The notes under the pieces were generated by a model. That model had not been told where the DNA came from, did not search any database, and worked only from the letters and a program-made list of their open reading frames with translations. Below, one piece after another: positions 15,152-24,774 of a DNA stretch of 64,000 bases (the stretch's first letter is position 1; each line of letters opens with the position of its first letter). Origin of the DNA: Sphaerisporangium sp. TRM90804 (lineage in GTDB: Bacteria > Actinomycetota > Actinomycetes > Streptosporangiales > Streptosporangiaceae); the NCBI RefSeq assembly GCF_029846175.1, contig NZ_JARWAC010000002.1, forward strand, positions 186,001 through 250,000, read 5' to 3'. The position numbers and the translations under genes were made by a program.

Positions 15152-17689
15152 TCACCCCGCCAGCGTGACCTCGACCCTCAGCTCGCCGTCGCGCGGCGAC
15201 AGGACGAGCTCCCCGACCGAACCGGCCGCGCGCAGGTCGTCGCGTGCCGTCCGCACCAGCTCGACGGCCGCGCCGGTGACGTTGAGCAGCGCCACCTCCG
15301 CCCGCATCGACAGCCGGGCCGACGACTTGGCCCTGCGGACCTCGCGCAGCACCTCGGAGACGGCGGCGAGCACGGCGGGGTCGCCGGAGGAGGCCGGCTC
15401 CGAGGCCGCGGGCCAGGCGGCGCGGTGCACCGAGCCCGGCCGCCACCACGACCACACCTCCTCGGTGACGAACGGCAGGAACGGCGCGAACAGCCGCAAC
15501 AGGACGTCCAGCGCCCGCCGCAGCGCGGCCCGCGCCGACGCGGCCCCCTCGTCGGACCCGTAGGCGCGGGCCTTCACCAGCTCCAGGTAGTCGTCGCAGA
15601 ACTCCCAGAAGAACCGCTCGGCGCCTTCCAGGGCGCGGGTGTAGTCGTAGGACTCCAGCGCCGCGGTGGCGTCCCGCACGACCGCCGCCAGCCGGGCGAG
15701 CATCGACAGGTCGAGCGGCTCGGTGACCTCGTCGCCGGCCTCGCCGAAGCCCAGCACGAACCGGGAGGCGTTGAGGATCTTGATGGCCAGGCGGCGGCCC
15801 ACCTTGATCTGCCCGGTGTCGAACGCGGTGTCGGTGCCGGGCCGCCCCCCGGCCGCCCAGTAGCGGACGGCGTCCGACCCGTACTCCTCCAGCAGGCCCA
15901 TGGGCGTCACGACGTTGCCCTTGGACTTGGACATCTTCTTGCGGTCGGGGTCGAGGATCCAGCCGGAGATCGCCGCGTTGCGCCAGGGCAGCACGCCGTT
16001 CTCCAGGTGCGCCCGGACGACCGAGGCGAACAGCCACGTGCGGATGATCTCGTGCGCCTGGGGCCGCAGGTCCATGGGGAACACCCGCGCGAACAGGTCG
16101 TCGTCGCGCTCCCAGCCCGCCACCGTCTGCGGCGACAGCGACGACGTCGCCCAGGTGTCCATGACGTCGGGGTCGGCGGCGAAGCCGAACGGGCGCCCGC
16201 GCTGGCTCTCGGCGTACCCGGGCGGCACGTCGCTCGCGGGGTCGACCGGCAGGTCGTCCTCGCGGGCCGTGATGGGCGACTCGTAGATCGGCTCGCCCAT
16301 CGAGTCGAGCGGGTACCACACCGGGATGGGCACGCCGAAGAAGCGCTGGCGGGAGATCAGCCAGTCGCCGGCCAGGCCACGCACCCAGTTCTCGTAGCGC
16401 ACCCGCATGTGCGGCGGGTGCCACTCCAGCTCGCCTCCCCGCGCGAGCAGCGCCTCGCGCAGGTCGGCGTCGCGCCCGCCGTTGCGGATGTACCACTGGC
16501 GGGTGGAGACGATCTCCAGGGGACGGTCGCCCTTCTCGTAGAACTTCACCGGGCGGCGCACCTCGCGCGGCTCGCCCTCAAGCTCCCCTGAGGCCCGCAG
16601 CATGCCCACCATGCGCTCGCGTGCCGTGTGGACGGTGGCGCCCGCCAGTTCGGCGTACGGCCCCGGGGGGACCCCCTGGGGGGCGTCGGGGAGCAGCCGG
16701 CCGTCCCAGCCGACGACCGGGCGGGTGGGAAGATCTAGCTCGCGCCACCAGACGACGTCGGTGACGTCGCCGAAGGTGCAGACCATCGCGATGCCCGACC
16801 CCTTGTCGCGCTCGGCCATGCGGTGGGCCAGCACGGGCACCGGGACGCCGAACACGGGGGTGGTCACCGTGGCGCCGAACAGCGGCCGGTAGCGCTCGTC
16901 GTCGGGGTGGGCGACCAGGGCCACGCAGGCCGCGACCAGCTCGGGCCTGGTGGTCTCCACCGTCACCCCCCCGGCGAACTCCGTGCCGGGCACGCCGCCG
17001 AACCGGATGCGGTGAAACGCCCCCGGCCACTCGCGGTCCTCCAGCTCGGCCTGGGCGACGGCCGTGCGGAAGCTGACGTCCCACAGCGTGGGCCCTTCGG
17101 CGACGTAGGCCTCGCCCCTGGCCAGGTTGCGCAGGAACGCCCGCTGGGACGCGGCCCGCGACCGCGCGTCGATCGTCGCGTAGGTGAGCGACCAGTCGAC
17201 CGAGAGGCCCAGGCGGCGCCAGAGCTCCTCGAACGCCTTCTCGTCCTCGGTGGTGAGGCGCTCGCACAGCTCGATGAAGTTGCGCCGCGAGACCGGCACC
17301 GGGCGGGAGGACCCGCCGGACGGCGCGACGGCGAGATCGGGATCGTAGGGAAGGGAGGGGTCGCAGCGCACGCCGAAGTGGTTCTGCACGCGGCGCTCGG
17401 TGGGCAGGCCGTTGTCGTCCCAGCCCATGGGGTAGAAGACCTCGCGCCCCCGCATGCGCTGGAAGCGGGCGATGGTGTCGGTGTGGGTGTAGGAGAAGAC
17501 GTGCCCGACGTGCAGGGACCCGGAGACGGTGGGCGGCGGGGTGTCGATCGAGTAGACCTGCTCGCGGGTCTTGGCCCGGTCGAAGCGGTAGGTGCCCTGT
17601 ACCTCCCAGCGGGCCGCCCATACCTGCTCCAGGCCGTCGAGGGAGGGCTTGTCAGGAACGGTGGAATGGCGCGGTAGCTGTTCGGTCAT
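15152..17689 (-). CDS. valS: Valyl-tRNA synthetase
   Basis: This is a class Ia synthetase that charges tRNA-Val using ATP and edits misactivated threonine. The protein has 845 residues. The HIGH motif is HVGH at 60–63 ([11 protein letters not shown]), and the KMSKS motif is at 585–589 (KKMSKSKGN). The CP1 editing domain lies between about 190 and 360. A tRNA anticodon-binding domain is C-terminal. There is no long coiled-coil C-terminal arm, as in the shorter archaeal-like form found in actinomycetes. The gene starts with ATG at 17689, divergent from the DUF4235 gene with only 81 bases between them; no T-box leader fits there. Confidence 0.97.
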   Translation of the reverse strand: MTEQLPRHSTVPDKPSLDGLEQVWAARWEVQGTYRFDRAKTREQVYSIDTPPPTVSGSLHVGHVFSYTHTDTIARFQRMRGREVFYPMGWDDNGLPTERRVQNHFGVRCDPSLPYDPDLAVAPSGGSSRPVPVSRRNFIELCERLTTEDEKAFEELWRRLGLSVDWSLTYATIDARSRAASQRAFLRNLARGEAYVAEGPTLWDVSFRTAVAQAELEDREWPGAFHRIRFGGVPGTEFAGGVTVETTRPELVAACVALVAHPDDERYRPLFGATVTTPVFGVPVPVLAHRMAERDKGSGIAMVCTFGDVTDVVWWRELDLPTRPVVGWDGRLLPDAPQGVPPGPYAELAGATVHTARERMVGMLRASGELEGEPREVRRPVKFYEKGDRPLEIVSTRQWYIRNGGRDADLREALLARGGELEWHPPHMRVRYENWVRGLAGDWLISRQRFFGVPIPVWYPLDSMGEPIYESPITAREDDLPVDPASDVPPGYAESQRGRPFGFAADPDVMDTWATSSLSPQTVAGWERDDDLFARVFPMDLRPQAHEIIRTWLFASVVRAHLENGVLPWRNAAISGWILDPDRKKMSKSKGNVVTPMGLLEEYGSDAVRYWAAGGRPGTDTAFDTGQIKVGRRLAIKILNASRFVLGFGEAGDEVTEPLDLSMLARLAAVVRDATAALESYDYTRALEGAERFFWEFCDDYLELVKARAYGSDEGAASARAALRRALDVLLRLFAPFLPFVTEEVWSWWRPGSVHRAAWPAASEPASSGDPAVLAAVSEVLREVRRAKSSARLSMRAEVALLNVTGAAVELVRTARDDLRAAGSVGELVLSPRDGELRVEVTLAG

Positions 17690-17770
17690 GCCGACTTATG
17701 GTAAGGCGTCACGCTGCCCCGCGCCGCGAAAGGGGGCTAGGGTTCTCCTAGATCGACGAGGGGAGACGGC

Positions 17771-18079
17771 ATGGCCCGCAAATCAGACGAGGCCGAGAAG
17801 CAGGACATGGTCCTGCGGCTCATCGGCGCCCTGGTGGCGTTCGGCGTGGGGTTCGCCGCGCGCAAGGCGATCGAGCTGGGCTGGCAGAAGACCACGGGCA
17901 AGAAGCCCCCGGCCGACCCGAACTCGCTGGAGACGGGCCTGGCCGAGGCCGTCGGCTTCGCGGTGGTGCTCGGGGTGGGCATGGAGGTCGCCCGCATCGT
18001 CGCCACCCGCTCGGTGCACAAGCGCTACCGCGCGTGGAAGGCCGTCCCGGCGAAGGTCGAGCGGATCACCGGCTCCTAG
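17771..18079 (+). CDS. DUF4235 membrane protein
   Basis: The product has 102 residues with two hydrophobic segments, LRLIGALVAFGVGFAARKAI (about 17–36) and AVGFAVVLGVGMEVARIVA (about 60–78). Between them sits the family's TTGKKPPADP loop. Small actinobacterial membrane protein of unknown function. An AGGGGAGACGGC site precedes the ATG. It is divergent from valS and convergent with otsA. Confidence 0.9.
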   Translation: MARKSDEAEKQDMVLRLIGALVAFGVGFAARKAIELGWQKTTGKKPPADPNSLETGLAEAVGFAVVLGVGMEVARIVATRSVHKRYRAWKAVPAKVERITGS

Positions 18080-18101
18080 GCCGGGCGCGCGGCGCCCGGC
18101 C
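18079..18101. terminator. Stem-loop between DUF4235 gene and otsA
   Basis: GGCCGGGCGC at 18079–18088 pairs perfectly with GCGCCCGGCC at 18092–18101 over a 3-base loop. It begins at the last base of the DUF4235 stop codon and lies 18 bases from the otsA stop, so it can serve both convergent genes. Confidence 0.6.
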
Positions 18102-18118
18102 CAGGCGAGGGCTCCCCC

Positions 18119-19498
18119 TCAGCGTTCCAGGGCGGTTAGGAACTCCCCCGCCCACCGGTCGACGTCGTAGGTCGCCACGCGCCGGCGCATCGCCCGCATG
18201 CGCCGCGACAGGTCGTGCGGGGTGGCCCGCATCCCCGCGACCATCTGCCGCTTGAGCCCGTCGACGTCGTAGGGGTTCACGAGGAAGGCGTGCTTCAGCT
18301 CGTCGGCCGCCCCGGCGAACTCGCTCAGCACCAGCGCGCCGCGCAGGTCGTGCCGGCAGGCGACGTACTCCTTGGCGACGAGGTTCATGCCGTCGCGCAG
18401 CGGCGTCACGACCATGACGTCGGCGGCGCAGTAGAGCGCGGCCAGCTCGTCGCGGTCGTACGACTGGTGGAAGTAGTTCACCGGCGGCACGCCCAGCACT
18501 CCGTACTGCCCGTTGATGCGCCCCACCTGCAGCTCGATGTCGTCGCGCAGGTTGCGGTACTCCTCGACGCGCTCGCGGCTCGGCGTGGCGATCTGCACGA
18601 AGACCGCCTCGCCGGGGCCGATGGTCTTGTCGGCCAGCAGCTCGCCGAACGCCTTGAGGCGCTGGCCGATGCCCTTGGTGTAGTCGAGGCGGTCGACGCC
18701 GAGCAGCACGTGGTCGGGCTCGCCCAGCTCGGAGCGGATCTCCTTGGCGCGGGCCAGGATGTGCGGCTCGCGCACGACGCCGTCCAGCTCGCTGAAGTCG
18801 ACGGAGATGGGGAAGGCCTCCGCGCGCACCGTGCGGTCTCCGTAGGAGATCTCCTGGCGCTGGTTCTGCAGGCCGAGCTGGCGGCGGCACAGGCGGATGA
18901 AGTTGGAGGCGCCGCCGGGCCGCTGGAACCCCACGAGGTCGGCGCCGAGCAGCCCTTCGAGGATCTCGCGCCGCCAGGGAAGCTGCCAGAACAGCTCGGC
19001 GGGCGGGAAGGGGATGTGCAGGAAGAAGCCGATGCGGACGTCGGGGCGCAGAGCGCGCAGCATGGCGGGCACGAGCTGGAGCTGGTAGTCCTGGATCCAC
19101 ACCACGGCGTTCTGGGCGGCGGCGTCGGCCGCGGCGCGGGCGAAGCGCTCGTTGACCGCGCGGTAGGACTCCCAGAAGACGCGGGAGTAGACGGGGGTGG
19201 CGACCACGTCGTGGTAGAGCGGCCACAGGGTCGCGTTGGAGAAGCCCTCGTAGTACAGCTCCACCTCCGCCGACGACAGCGGCACCGGGATGAGGTTCAT
19301 GCCCTCCTGCTCGAAGGGCTTGAGCTCCTCGTCGGCCGCCCCGTGCCAGCCCAGCCAGGCGCCGTCGCGACGTTGCATGACCGGTGCGATGGCCGTGACG
19401 AGGCCGCCTGGGCTGCGCCGCCAGGACGCCGCGCCATCCGCCCCGACGGTCCTGTCGACAGGCAACCGGTTCGCGACGATCAGGAATGAGCTGCGCAC
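18119..19498 (-). CDS. otsA: Alpha,alpha-trehalose-phosphate synthase (UDP-forming)
   Basis: A GT20 glycosyltransferase that joins UDP-glucose (or GDP-glucose) and glucose 6-phosphate to make trehalose 6-phosphate, an osmoprotectant and cell-wall glycolipid precursor. The 459-residue single-domain protein has NRLPVDR and GGLVTAI at the N-terminus, [33 protein letters not shown] and the C-terminal [16 protein letters not shown] donor-binding segment. There is no fused phosphatase domain and no otsB in the window. A perfect GTGA-N6-TCAC dyad lies 13 bases before the start codon. Confidence 0.96.
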   Translation of the reverse strand: MRSSFLIVANRLPVDRTVGADGAASWRRSPGGLVTAIAPVMQRRDGAWLGWHGAADEELKPFEQEGMNLIPVPLSSAEVELYYEGFSNATLWPLYHDVVATPVYSRVFWESYRAVNERFARAAADAAAQNAVVWIQDYQLQLVPAMLRALRPDVRIGFFLHIPFPPAELFWQLPWRREILEGLLGADLVGFQRPGGASNFIRLCRRQLGLQNQRQEISYGDRTVRAEAFPISVDFSELDGVVREPHILARAKEIRSELGEPDHVLLGVDRLDYTKGIGQRLKAFGELLADKTIGPGEAVFVQIATPSRERVEEYRNLRDDIELQVGRINGQYGVLGVPPVNYFHQSYDRDELAALYCAADVMVVTPLRDGMNLVAKEYVACRHDLRGALVLSEFAGAADELKHAFLVNPYDVDGLKRQMVAGMRATPHDLSRRMRAMRRRVATYDVDRWAGEFLTALER

Positions 19499-19510
19499 GC
19501 GTCCTCCCTT

Positions 19511-19524
19511 GTGATCGGTTTCAC
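19511..19524. promoter_or_regulatory. Candidate Crp-type site before otsA
   Basis: GTGATCGGTTTCAC is an exact GTGA-N6-TCAC dyad 13–26 bases upstream of the otsA start. That position overlaps the expected leader or core promoter, so binding would more likely repress than activate. It shares GTGATC and TCAC with the dyad at 755–768. Confidence 0.45.
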
Positions 19525-19739
19525 GACTACCTTACGGAATCGACCGCAGCTCTCCGTACGTGCCCTGGGGCGGGAGATTATGCGCGTTCGCGCGTGTGCC
19601 GCGACGCTTCTTCGCACGGAGGCCCGGCGAGGCCGAAGGAGGGACGGCCGCACGGGGTGCGAGGGGAAGTGGAGGGAGGACCGGGGTGGGGGTGCGGGGA
19701 AGGAGGGAGGAGGCGGCGATGCCGGTGGGGCGGGGATGA

Positions 19740-20549
19740 CTAGGCGGGCGGGAGGGCGCGTTGCCGGCGCAGGTCCTTGCGGACGCTCTCGGCGAGGCGG
19801 TGGGTGGCGAGCCTGTTCAGGGCGCCTCCGGCGACGGCGCCGGTCAGGAACGGGCCCAGGGTGGTCAGGTGACGGCCCATCGTGCGCATCAGGCGCTTTC
19901 TCAGGTTGCTCTTGGCGGCGGCTCCGAGGGCCAGGGTCACCGACGCCGGGGACAGCGGGTCGACCCCGCGCTGCTTGGACCAGGCGACGGTGAACGCCAG
20001 GGCCCGCTGGCCGTTGGTGCCGGGCACCTGCACGCCGTACACCTCGTGCAGCTCGGCGATCAGCTTGACCTCGACGGCGGCGACCACGAGGGTCTCCGCC
20101 ACGAGCTGGGCGGGGGCAGACAGCAGCAGCGGCGGCGCGGCGAACTGCGCCGCGGCGACCGCCCCGCCGATCGCGCCCACGGCCATCGTGCCCTTGGTCG
20201 CCGTGCGCACGAGGTCGTCGGCGAGCGCGTCGCCGGTCAGGCCCCCGTGGTGCTCGATCAGCGTCTCCAGATCTCTGATCTGAAGCCGCGGGGTGATCGA
20301 CGTGAAGAGATCGGCGAGCCAGCGCCCGCGGCCCTCCCCGGTCTCACGTGCCTTCCTCGCCGCGCCGACCAGCGCGACGCTGAGGCGGCCGAGCAGCCTG
20401 CGCCGCTCGGCCCCGTCGACGACGTCGCCGCCGGAGAGCTTCCCGACGATCTCGGCGACCTCGGCGTCGGCCTCCGTCCCCGTCCCCGTCGCCGGGACCT
20501 CCGGCGTTCCGGGCTGATCCTGCGATGATCGATCCGCTTCTGATGTCAC
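19740..20549 (-). CDS. Conserved hypothetical protein with EcsC-like hydrophobic core
   Basis: The product has 269 residues. An acidic, Thr/Pro-rich N-terminus of about 35 residues precedes a helical body. Around residues 120–175 the run GAIGGAVAAAQFAAPPLL followed by LVAETLVVAAVEVKLIAELHEVYG resembles EcsC-type proteins. A Gly-rich hydrophobic patch (LGPFLTGAVAGGALNRLATH) lies near the C-terminus. Similar proteins are common hypotheticals in actinomycetes. Membrane association is likely; function is unknown. It follows the DUF4193 gene by 16 bases, so the two are probably one transcript. Confidence 0.75.
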   Translation of the reverse strand: MTSEADRSSQDQPGTPEVPATGTGTEADAEVAEIVGKLSGGDVVDGAERRRLLGRLSVALVGAARKARETGEGRGRWLADLFTSITPRLQIRDLETLIEHHGGLTGDALADDLVRTATKGTMAVGAIGGAVAAAQFAAPPLLLSAPAQLVAETLVVAAVEVKLIAELHEVYGVQVPGTNGQRALAFTVAWSKQRGVDPLSPASVTLALGAAAKSNLRKRLMRTMGRHLTTLGPFLTGAVAGGALNRLATHRLAESVRKDLRRQRALPPA

Positions 20550-20565
20550 GGACGCTCCAAGAGTC

Positions 20566-20865
20566 TCAGGCGGCGCATTCGCGGCAGATCTGCTGCCCGT
20601 TCCTGTCGGAGGCCAGCTGGCTCCGGTGGTGGACCAGGAAGCATCGGGCGCAGGTGAACTCGTCGGCCTGGCGTGGGATCACCCGCAGCGAGAGCTCTTC
20701 GTTCGACAGGTCCGCACCCGGCAGCTCCAGGGACTCGGCGAGATCGGTCTCGTCGATGTCGATGCTTCCGGAGGACTTGTCGGTCCGCCGCGCCTGAAGC
20801 TCCTGAAGGCTGTCCTCGCTGAGATCGTCGTCAGTCTTGCGCGGGCTGTCGTAATCGGTGGCCAT
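20566..20865 (-). CDS. DUF4193 protein (zinc-ribbon-like)
   Basis: The product has 99 residues. It starts MATDYDSPRK, has an acidic middle (SSGSIDIDETDLAESLELPGAD broken across the family core) and ends with two CxxC pairs, CARCFLVHHRSQLA and ICRECAA, which likely bind zinc. This is the DUF4193 family (M. tuberculosis Rv2699c), universal in actinobacteria, function unknown. It appears to lead a two-gene unit with the EcsC-like protein. Confidence 0.92.
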   Translation of the reverse strand: MATDYDSPRKTDDDLSEDSLQELQARRTDKSSGSIDIDETDLAESLELPGADLSNEELSLRVIPRQADEFTCARCFLVHHRSQLASDRNGQQICRECAA

Positions 20866-21141
20866 TTGCGTACTCCATCCCCCTCATCTATGGCTTGCGC
20901 GTCACGCGTCGCGGGCTTGTAACGTTTGGGCGGCTCATCTTGTGCCCGACTCCCTCGGGGAATTTTGCAATCGGTACCCCGTGGGAGCGGTGGACGAACC
21001 TTCTTCCACGTGAGTGCCTTGCCGCCTTCGCCCGCCGGTTAGCCAAATATGGCGAAAACCACAGCATCGGCCACAGGACCCATCGTGTTCGACGGCACAT
21101 CCAACCACATGTCTGGCGTGAACGAGACGCCCCCCGCCGTA

Positions 21142-22722
21142 TCAGCCCGGCGGAAGTCGCACGGTCATCACCAGGCCCCCGCCGTCGCGGGGGACCGCCT
21201 TGACGCCACCCCGGTGGGCGCGGACCACAGCACGCACGATGGACAGCCCGAGCCCCGCGCCGCGTGCGGACTCCACCCGGTCGGAGTGCAGCCGCCGGAA
21301 CGGCTCGAACAGGTCGTCCACCTCGTACGCGGGAACGTGCGGTCCCGTGTTGGCCACCTGAACGACGGGGGCCCCGTCCACCATTCCCGTGCGCAGCCAG
21401 ACCTGTCCCGCCGAGGAGAGGTTGTGCTTGATCGCGTTCTCGACGAGGTTGGCGACGAGGCGCTCCAGCAGCACCGGGTCGCCCATGGTGGGAGCGGTGC
21501 GAAGGTCGGTCCGCACGGTGACGTCGCACTCCTCGGCGAAGGAGGAGTGCTGCTCGACCACCGTGTGCCCGACGTCGCGCAGATCGACGGGTTTTCTGAC
21601 GGCCAGCTCTCGTTCACTGCGGGCGAGCAGCAGCAGGCCCTCGATGAGGTGCTCGTTCCTGGCGTTGGTGCCGAGCAGGGTGCGGCCCAGCACGCGCAGG
21701 TCGTCTGACGCGTGCGGGTCGCCGAGCGCGACCTCCAGCACGGTGCGGTTGATCGCCAGCGGCGTCCGCAGCTCGTGTGAGGCGTTGTCGACGAAGCGCC
21801 GCTGGGCGTCGAAGGCCCGGTTCAGCCGGGTGAGCATGGCGTCGAAGGTGTCGGCGAGCTCCTTGAGCTCGTCGTGCGGGCCGTGCAGGTCGATGCGCTC
21901 GTGGGCAAGGGAGGTCTCCGACAGCCGCCGGGCCGTCGCGGTCATCTTCTGCACCGGCCGCAGCGCCCGGTCGGCGACGAAGTAGCCGGCGATCAGCGCG
22001 AGGATCCCCACGCCGGCGAGGGCCATCAGGGAGCGGGTGAGCACCCGGGCACGCGCCGCGGCGATCGTGTCGCCCCGGATGTATTCCCAATTGGTCTGGA
22101 GGTAGTTGGCGTGCTCGGGCTCCAGCTGATCCAGGCTGAAGGGCAGGCTCGGCCAGGAGTCGTAGATCGCCCTGCCGACGAAGGAATAGATCACGAACAG
22201 CAGGAGCGCCCCGGCGGCGAAGAACAGCCCGCCGTAGGTGAGCGTGAGGCGCATCCGGATGCTCATGCGCTTGGAGATGTGGCGCAGGCGTGCCAGCAGG
22301 TCGGGCGCCACCGGGTTGGGCCCCACGGGCGGCGGGCCGTCCCAGGCAGGCGGGCCGCTCGGCGGCGGCGGGGAGTTCTTCGACCGGAACGGCCTGCGCG
22401 TGGTCTCGACGGTGGGCTCGCCGGCCCACGGGCCGCCCGGCGCGCCCCACCCGCCGGCCGAGGCCGTCGCCGCGCCGGACGGGCGCGCCGTGCCGGCCGA
22501 CGGGGAGGCCGGGAAGATCGCCGTCGTGGACGGGCCCGGCGAGCCCTTCGCGGGCGCGGCCGCCGAGGCGGAGGCGGCCGGGGCGCCGGCGGGCTCGCCG
22601 GAGTCCGCGGGGCGCTCGGCGCCCTCCCCCGGGGCGTCCGGCGGGACGATCGTCGGCTGGGGCGCGGCGAAGCTCGGGCGCCCGGCGTCGAGCGCCGAGT
22701 CCCGGTCGCGTTGCTCGCTCAC
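21142..22722 (-). CDS. cutS: Two-component sensor histidine kinase, CutS type
   Basis: The product has 526 residues. A Pro/Ala-rich cytoplasmic extension covers residues 1–150. Then come TM1 (about 159–180), a short extracellular loop of about 45 residues, TM2 (about 232–250), HAMP (252–303), HisKA with phospho-accepting H316 in ASHELRTPL, and HATPase with NLVENAIKHN and GAGLGLSIV. It phosphorylates the CutR-type regulator encoded upstream; its GTG start overlaps the cutR stop by 4 bases. In Streptomyces CutRS has been linked to secretion stress. The extracellular loop here has no cysteine, and the long N-terminal tail is unusual. Confidence 0.88.
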   Translation of the reverse strand: MSEQRDRDSALDAGRPSFAAPQPTIVPPDAPGEGAERPADSGEPAGAPAASASAAAPAKGSPGPSTTAIFPASPSAGTARPSGAATASAGGWGAPGGPWAGEPTVETTRRPFRSKNSPPPPSGPPAWDGPPPVGPNPVAPDLLARLRHISKRMSIRMRLTLTYGGLFFAAGALLLFVIYSFVGRAIYDSWPSLPFSLDQLEPEHANYLQTNWEYIRGDTIAAARARVLTRSLMALAGVGILALIAGYFVADRALRPVQKMTATARRLSETSLAHERIDLHGPHDELKELADTFDAMLTRLNRAFDAQRRFVDNASHELRTPLAINRTVLEVALGDPHASDDLRVLGRTLLGTNARNEHLIEGLLLLARSERELAVRKPVDLRDVGHTVVEQHSSFAEECDVTVRTDLRTAPTMGDPVLLERLVANLVENAIKHNLSSAGQVWLRTGMVDGAPVVQVANTGPHVPAYEVDDLFEPFRRLHSDRVESARGAGLGLSIVRAVVRAHRGGVKAVPRDGGGLVMTVRLPPG

Positions 22723-23372
22723 AGCTTGTATCCCACTCCCGGCACGGTCTCGATCACCTGGGGGTCGCCGAGCTTCTTGCGCAGGGTCATCATCGTCACC
22801 CGGACGACGTTGGTGAACGGGTCGATGTTCTCGTCCCAGGCCTTGTCGAGCAGGTCCTCCTGGCTGACGACGGCGCCCTCGGCGCGCATCAGCTCCTCCA
22901 GGACCGCGAACTCCTTCTTGGTGAGCGCGACCTCGTGGTCGTCCCTGGTGACCAGGCGCTTGCCCGGGTCGAGGCGGATGCCCGCGCGCTCCAGCACGGG
23001 CGGCAGCGCGGGCGCCGAGCGGCGCCCGAGCGCCCGCACGCGCGCGACCAGCTCCATGAACGCGAACGGCTTGGACAGGTAGTCGTCGGCGCCCAGCTCC
23101 AGGCCCTCGACCTTGTCGTCCACCTCCCCCGAGGCGGTGAGCATGAGGATGCGCGTGGCCGTGCGCTGGGCCACCAGCTGGCGGCATACCTCGTCACCGT
23201 GGATCTTGGGCAGGTCGCGGTCGAGGACGACCACGTCGTAGTCGATGTAGCCGGTGCGCTCCAGGGCGCCCGCGCCGTCGTAGGCGACGTCCACGGCCAT
23301 CGCCTCGCGGCGGAGCCCCGTCGCGATCGCGTCGGCGAGCACCCGCTCGTCCTCCACCACAAGCACCCGCAC
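22719..23372 (-). CDS. cutR: Two-component response regulator, CutR type
   Basis: The 217-residue OmpR-family regulator has a receiver domain with phospho-accepting D51 in VVVLDRDLPKIHGD and a winged-helix DNA-binding domain from about 125 (ALTKKEFAVLEELM, then DPFTNVVRVTMMTLRKKLG). The VVVLDRDLP and AWDENIDPFTNVVRVT stretches match S. lividans CutR closely. The GTG start at 23372 gives VRVLVVEDE, the normal family start; AGGAGG lies 11 bases upstream. Translation is coupled to cutS. Direct repeats upstream may be its own operators. Confidence 0.9.
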   Translation of the reverse strand: MRVLVVEDERVLADAIATGLRREAMAVDVAYDGAGALERTGYIDYDVVVLDRDLPKIHGDEVCRQLVAQRTATRILMLTASGEVDDKVEGLELGADDYLSKPFAFMELVARVRALGRRSAPALPPVLERAGIRLDPGKRLVTRDDHEVALTKKEFAVLEELMRAEGAVVSQEDLLDKAWDENIDPFTNVVRVTMMTLRKKLGDPQVIETVPGVGYKL

Positions 23373-23736
23373 GGCCCCTGGCACCTCCTGTATTTGCCGG
23401 CCCCACCGGGCCGGCGAACTCTCCGGCCGCCCACCGGCCGGACCGCCGGCCGTGCCGGTCGCTCCCGCGGCGCGCGGACGCACCAGTGCCCATTGTCGCC
23501 ACACTGGGCTTAAGCGCATGGTAAGCACGCCTCGCCCGTGCGTCGCACCGCGTGACATAAAGCACAGTGCGGACATCGGGCGTTCGGGTTTAAGCGCGTG
23601 ACGAGGTTGGGTAAACCCGCAGAACCCCACCTCACGGCCGGGGAAGATCACCAACTCTCCCCAGGCGATGCCCTGCACCACTTCAGGCGATGCCCTGTAC
23701 GACCGCCTCTTCGCCCCCATCGAGAAAGAAGGTGAG
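23373..23736. other. Divergent control region of cutRS and a small gene
   Basis: I see no gene in these 364 bases. Two near-identical elements, TTAAGCGCATG at 23510–23520 and TTAAGCGCGTG at 23590–23600, are spaced 80 bp apart. A 14-bp exact direct repeat, CAGGCGATGCCCTG, occurs at 23662–23675 and 23684–23697. These are plausible regulator sites for cutR or for the small gene at 23737. Confidence 0.45.
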
Positions 23737-23901
23737 ATGGGCGAGTTCACCACCACTATCGAACATCGGCTCGACCAGGCCTACAAGGGCCTGCAGGAGG
23801 CGCGCACCAGCGGCGACGACTTCCTCGCCGACACCCTCTCCGCCGAGATAGAGGACCTGCACAGGATCGCCGACGACAACGGCGTCCCGATCCAGCGCTG
23901 A
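23737..23901 (+). CDS. Small conserved helical protein (54 aa)
   Basis: The product starts MGEFTTTIEHRLDQAYKGL and continues as a predicted amphipathic helical hairpin (EARTSGDDFLADTLSAEIED, then LHRIADDNGVPI). The ATG at 23737 is preceded by GAAGGTGAG; longer in-frame starts upstream lack a site. Short proteins of this shape recur in Streptosporangiales as hypotheticals. Function is unknown. It is divergent from cutRS and ends just before a strong bidirectional terminator. Confidence 0.7.
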   Translation: MGEFTTTIEHRLDQAYKGLQEARTSGDDFLADTLSAEIEDLHRIADDNGVPIQR

Positions 23902-23920
23902 CACACCGGCGTCCGCCGTC

Positions 23921-23968
23921 ACGGCCCGAGGGGCCCGCCCGTCGCTTCGGGCGGGCCCCTCGGGCCGT
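23921..23968. terminator. Very stable bidirectional terminator
   Basis: A 21-bp perfect stem (23921–23941 with 23948–23968) closes a 6-base TCGCTT loop. It lies between the convergent 54-aa protein gene and the inositol phosphatase gene. Confidence 0.8.
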
Positions 23969-23973
23969 CGGGG

Positions 23974-24774
23974 TCAGGCGTCGCGTTCAGGGTCCAGCGG
24001 GAGCAGCAGGTCGTGCAGCTCCTCGAACAGGCCCGGGGCCGCGCACAAGGTGAGGTCGGAGTTGTACGGCCGGCCGCGCAGCCCGCCGATCGTGGCCCCG
24101 GCCTCGGCCGCGACCAGCCCCCCGGCGGCGTAGTCCCAGTACTGCGGCCCGCGCTCGTAGAAGCCGTCCACTCGGCCGGCCGCGACCGAGCACAGGTCGA
24201 GCGAGCAGGCTCCGGCCCGCCGGATGTCCCGCACCCGGGGCAGCACGTGCGCGAGCACCTCGGCCTGCACGGCCCGGCGGCCCGTCTGGTAGCCGAACCC
24301 GGTGGCGATGAGGGCCAGGGACAGCGGCACGCCGGTGTTGCAGGCCAGCCGCTCCGACGGCAGGCCGGGGCGCAGCAGCTCGGCGCCGTCTCCCTTCGCC
24401 GCGGCGAACAGCTCGCCGCGCGGCACCGCGTTCACCACCCCGGCGACGATCTCGCCGTCCACCTCGACGGCGATGCTGACCGCCCAGTCGGGCAGGCCGT
24501 ACATGAAGTTGACCGTGCCGTCGATGGGGTCGACGATCCAGCGGACCCGCCCGGCGCCGGTCTCCCCGCCCTCCTCGCCCAGGATGGCGTCGCCCGGCCT
24601 GGCCGCCTTCACCCGCGCCCTGATCAGCTCCTCCGACGCCCGGTCGAGCGCGGTGACGACGTCGGTCGCGCTGGACTTGGTCTGCACCGCCCGGGGCCGG
24701 GCGGGGCGCTCGGCGAGCAGCATCTCGCCCGCCTCGCGGGCGATGCCGACCGCCAGCTCCAGCAGGTCGCTCAT
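23974..24774 (-). CDS. Inositol monophosphatase family protein
   Basis: The product is a 266-residue Mg2+-dependent, Li+-sensitive type phosphatase. Metal ligands lie in GEEGG (66–70) and DPIDGTVNF (82–90), and the late metal site is in QYWDYAAGG. Likely substrates are inositol phosphates or related sugar phosphates; in actinobacteria these feed mycothiol and phosphatidylinositol synthesis. Exact substrate cannot be read from sequence. The ATG at 24774 overlaps the stop of the S9 peptidase gene (ATGA), so the two form an operon. Confidence 0.9.
   Translation of the reverse strand: MSDLLELAVGIAREAGEMLLAERPARPRAVQTKSSATDVVTALDRASEELIRARVKAARPGDAILGEEGGETGAGRVRWIVDPIDGTVNFMYGLPDWAVSIAVEVDGEIVAGVVNAVPRGELFAAAKGDGAELLRPGLPSERLACNTGVPLSLALIATGFGYQTGRRAVQAEVLAHVLPRVRDIRRAGACSLDLCSVAAGRVDGFYERGPQYWDYAAGGLVAAEAGATIGGLRGRPYNSDLTLCAAPGLFEELHDLLLPLDPERDA

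Noticed and set aside
17690-17770. T-box riboswitch upstream of valS
   Set aside because: Only 81 bases separate valS from the divergent gene, too short for a T-box, and no T-box sequence is seen.
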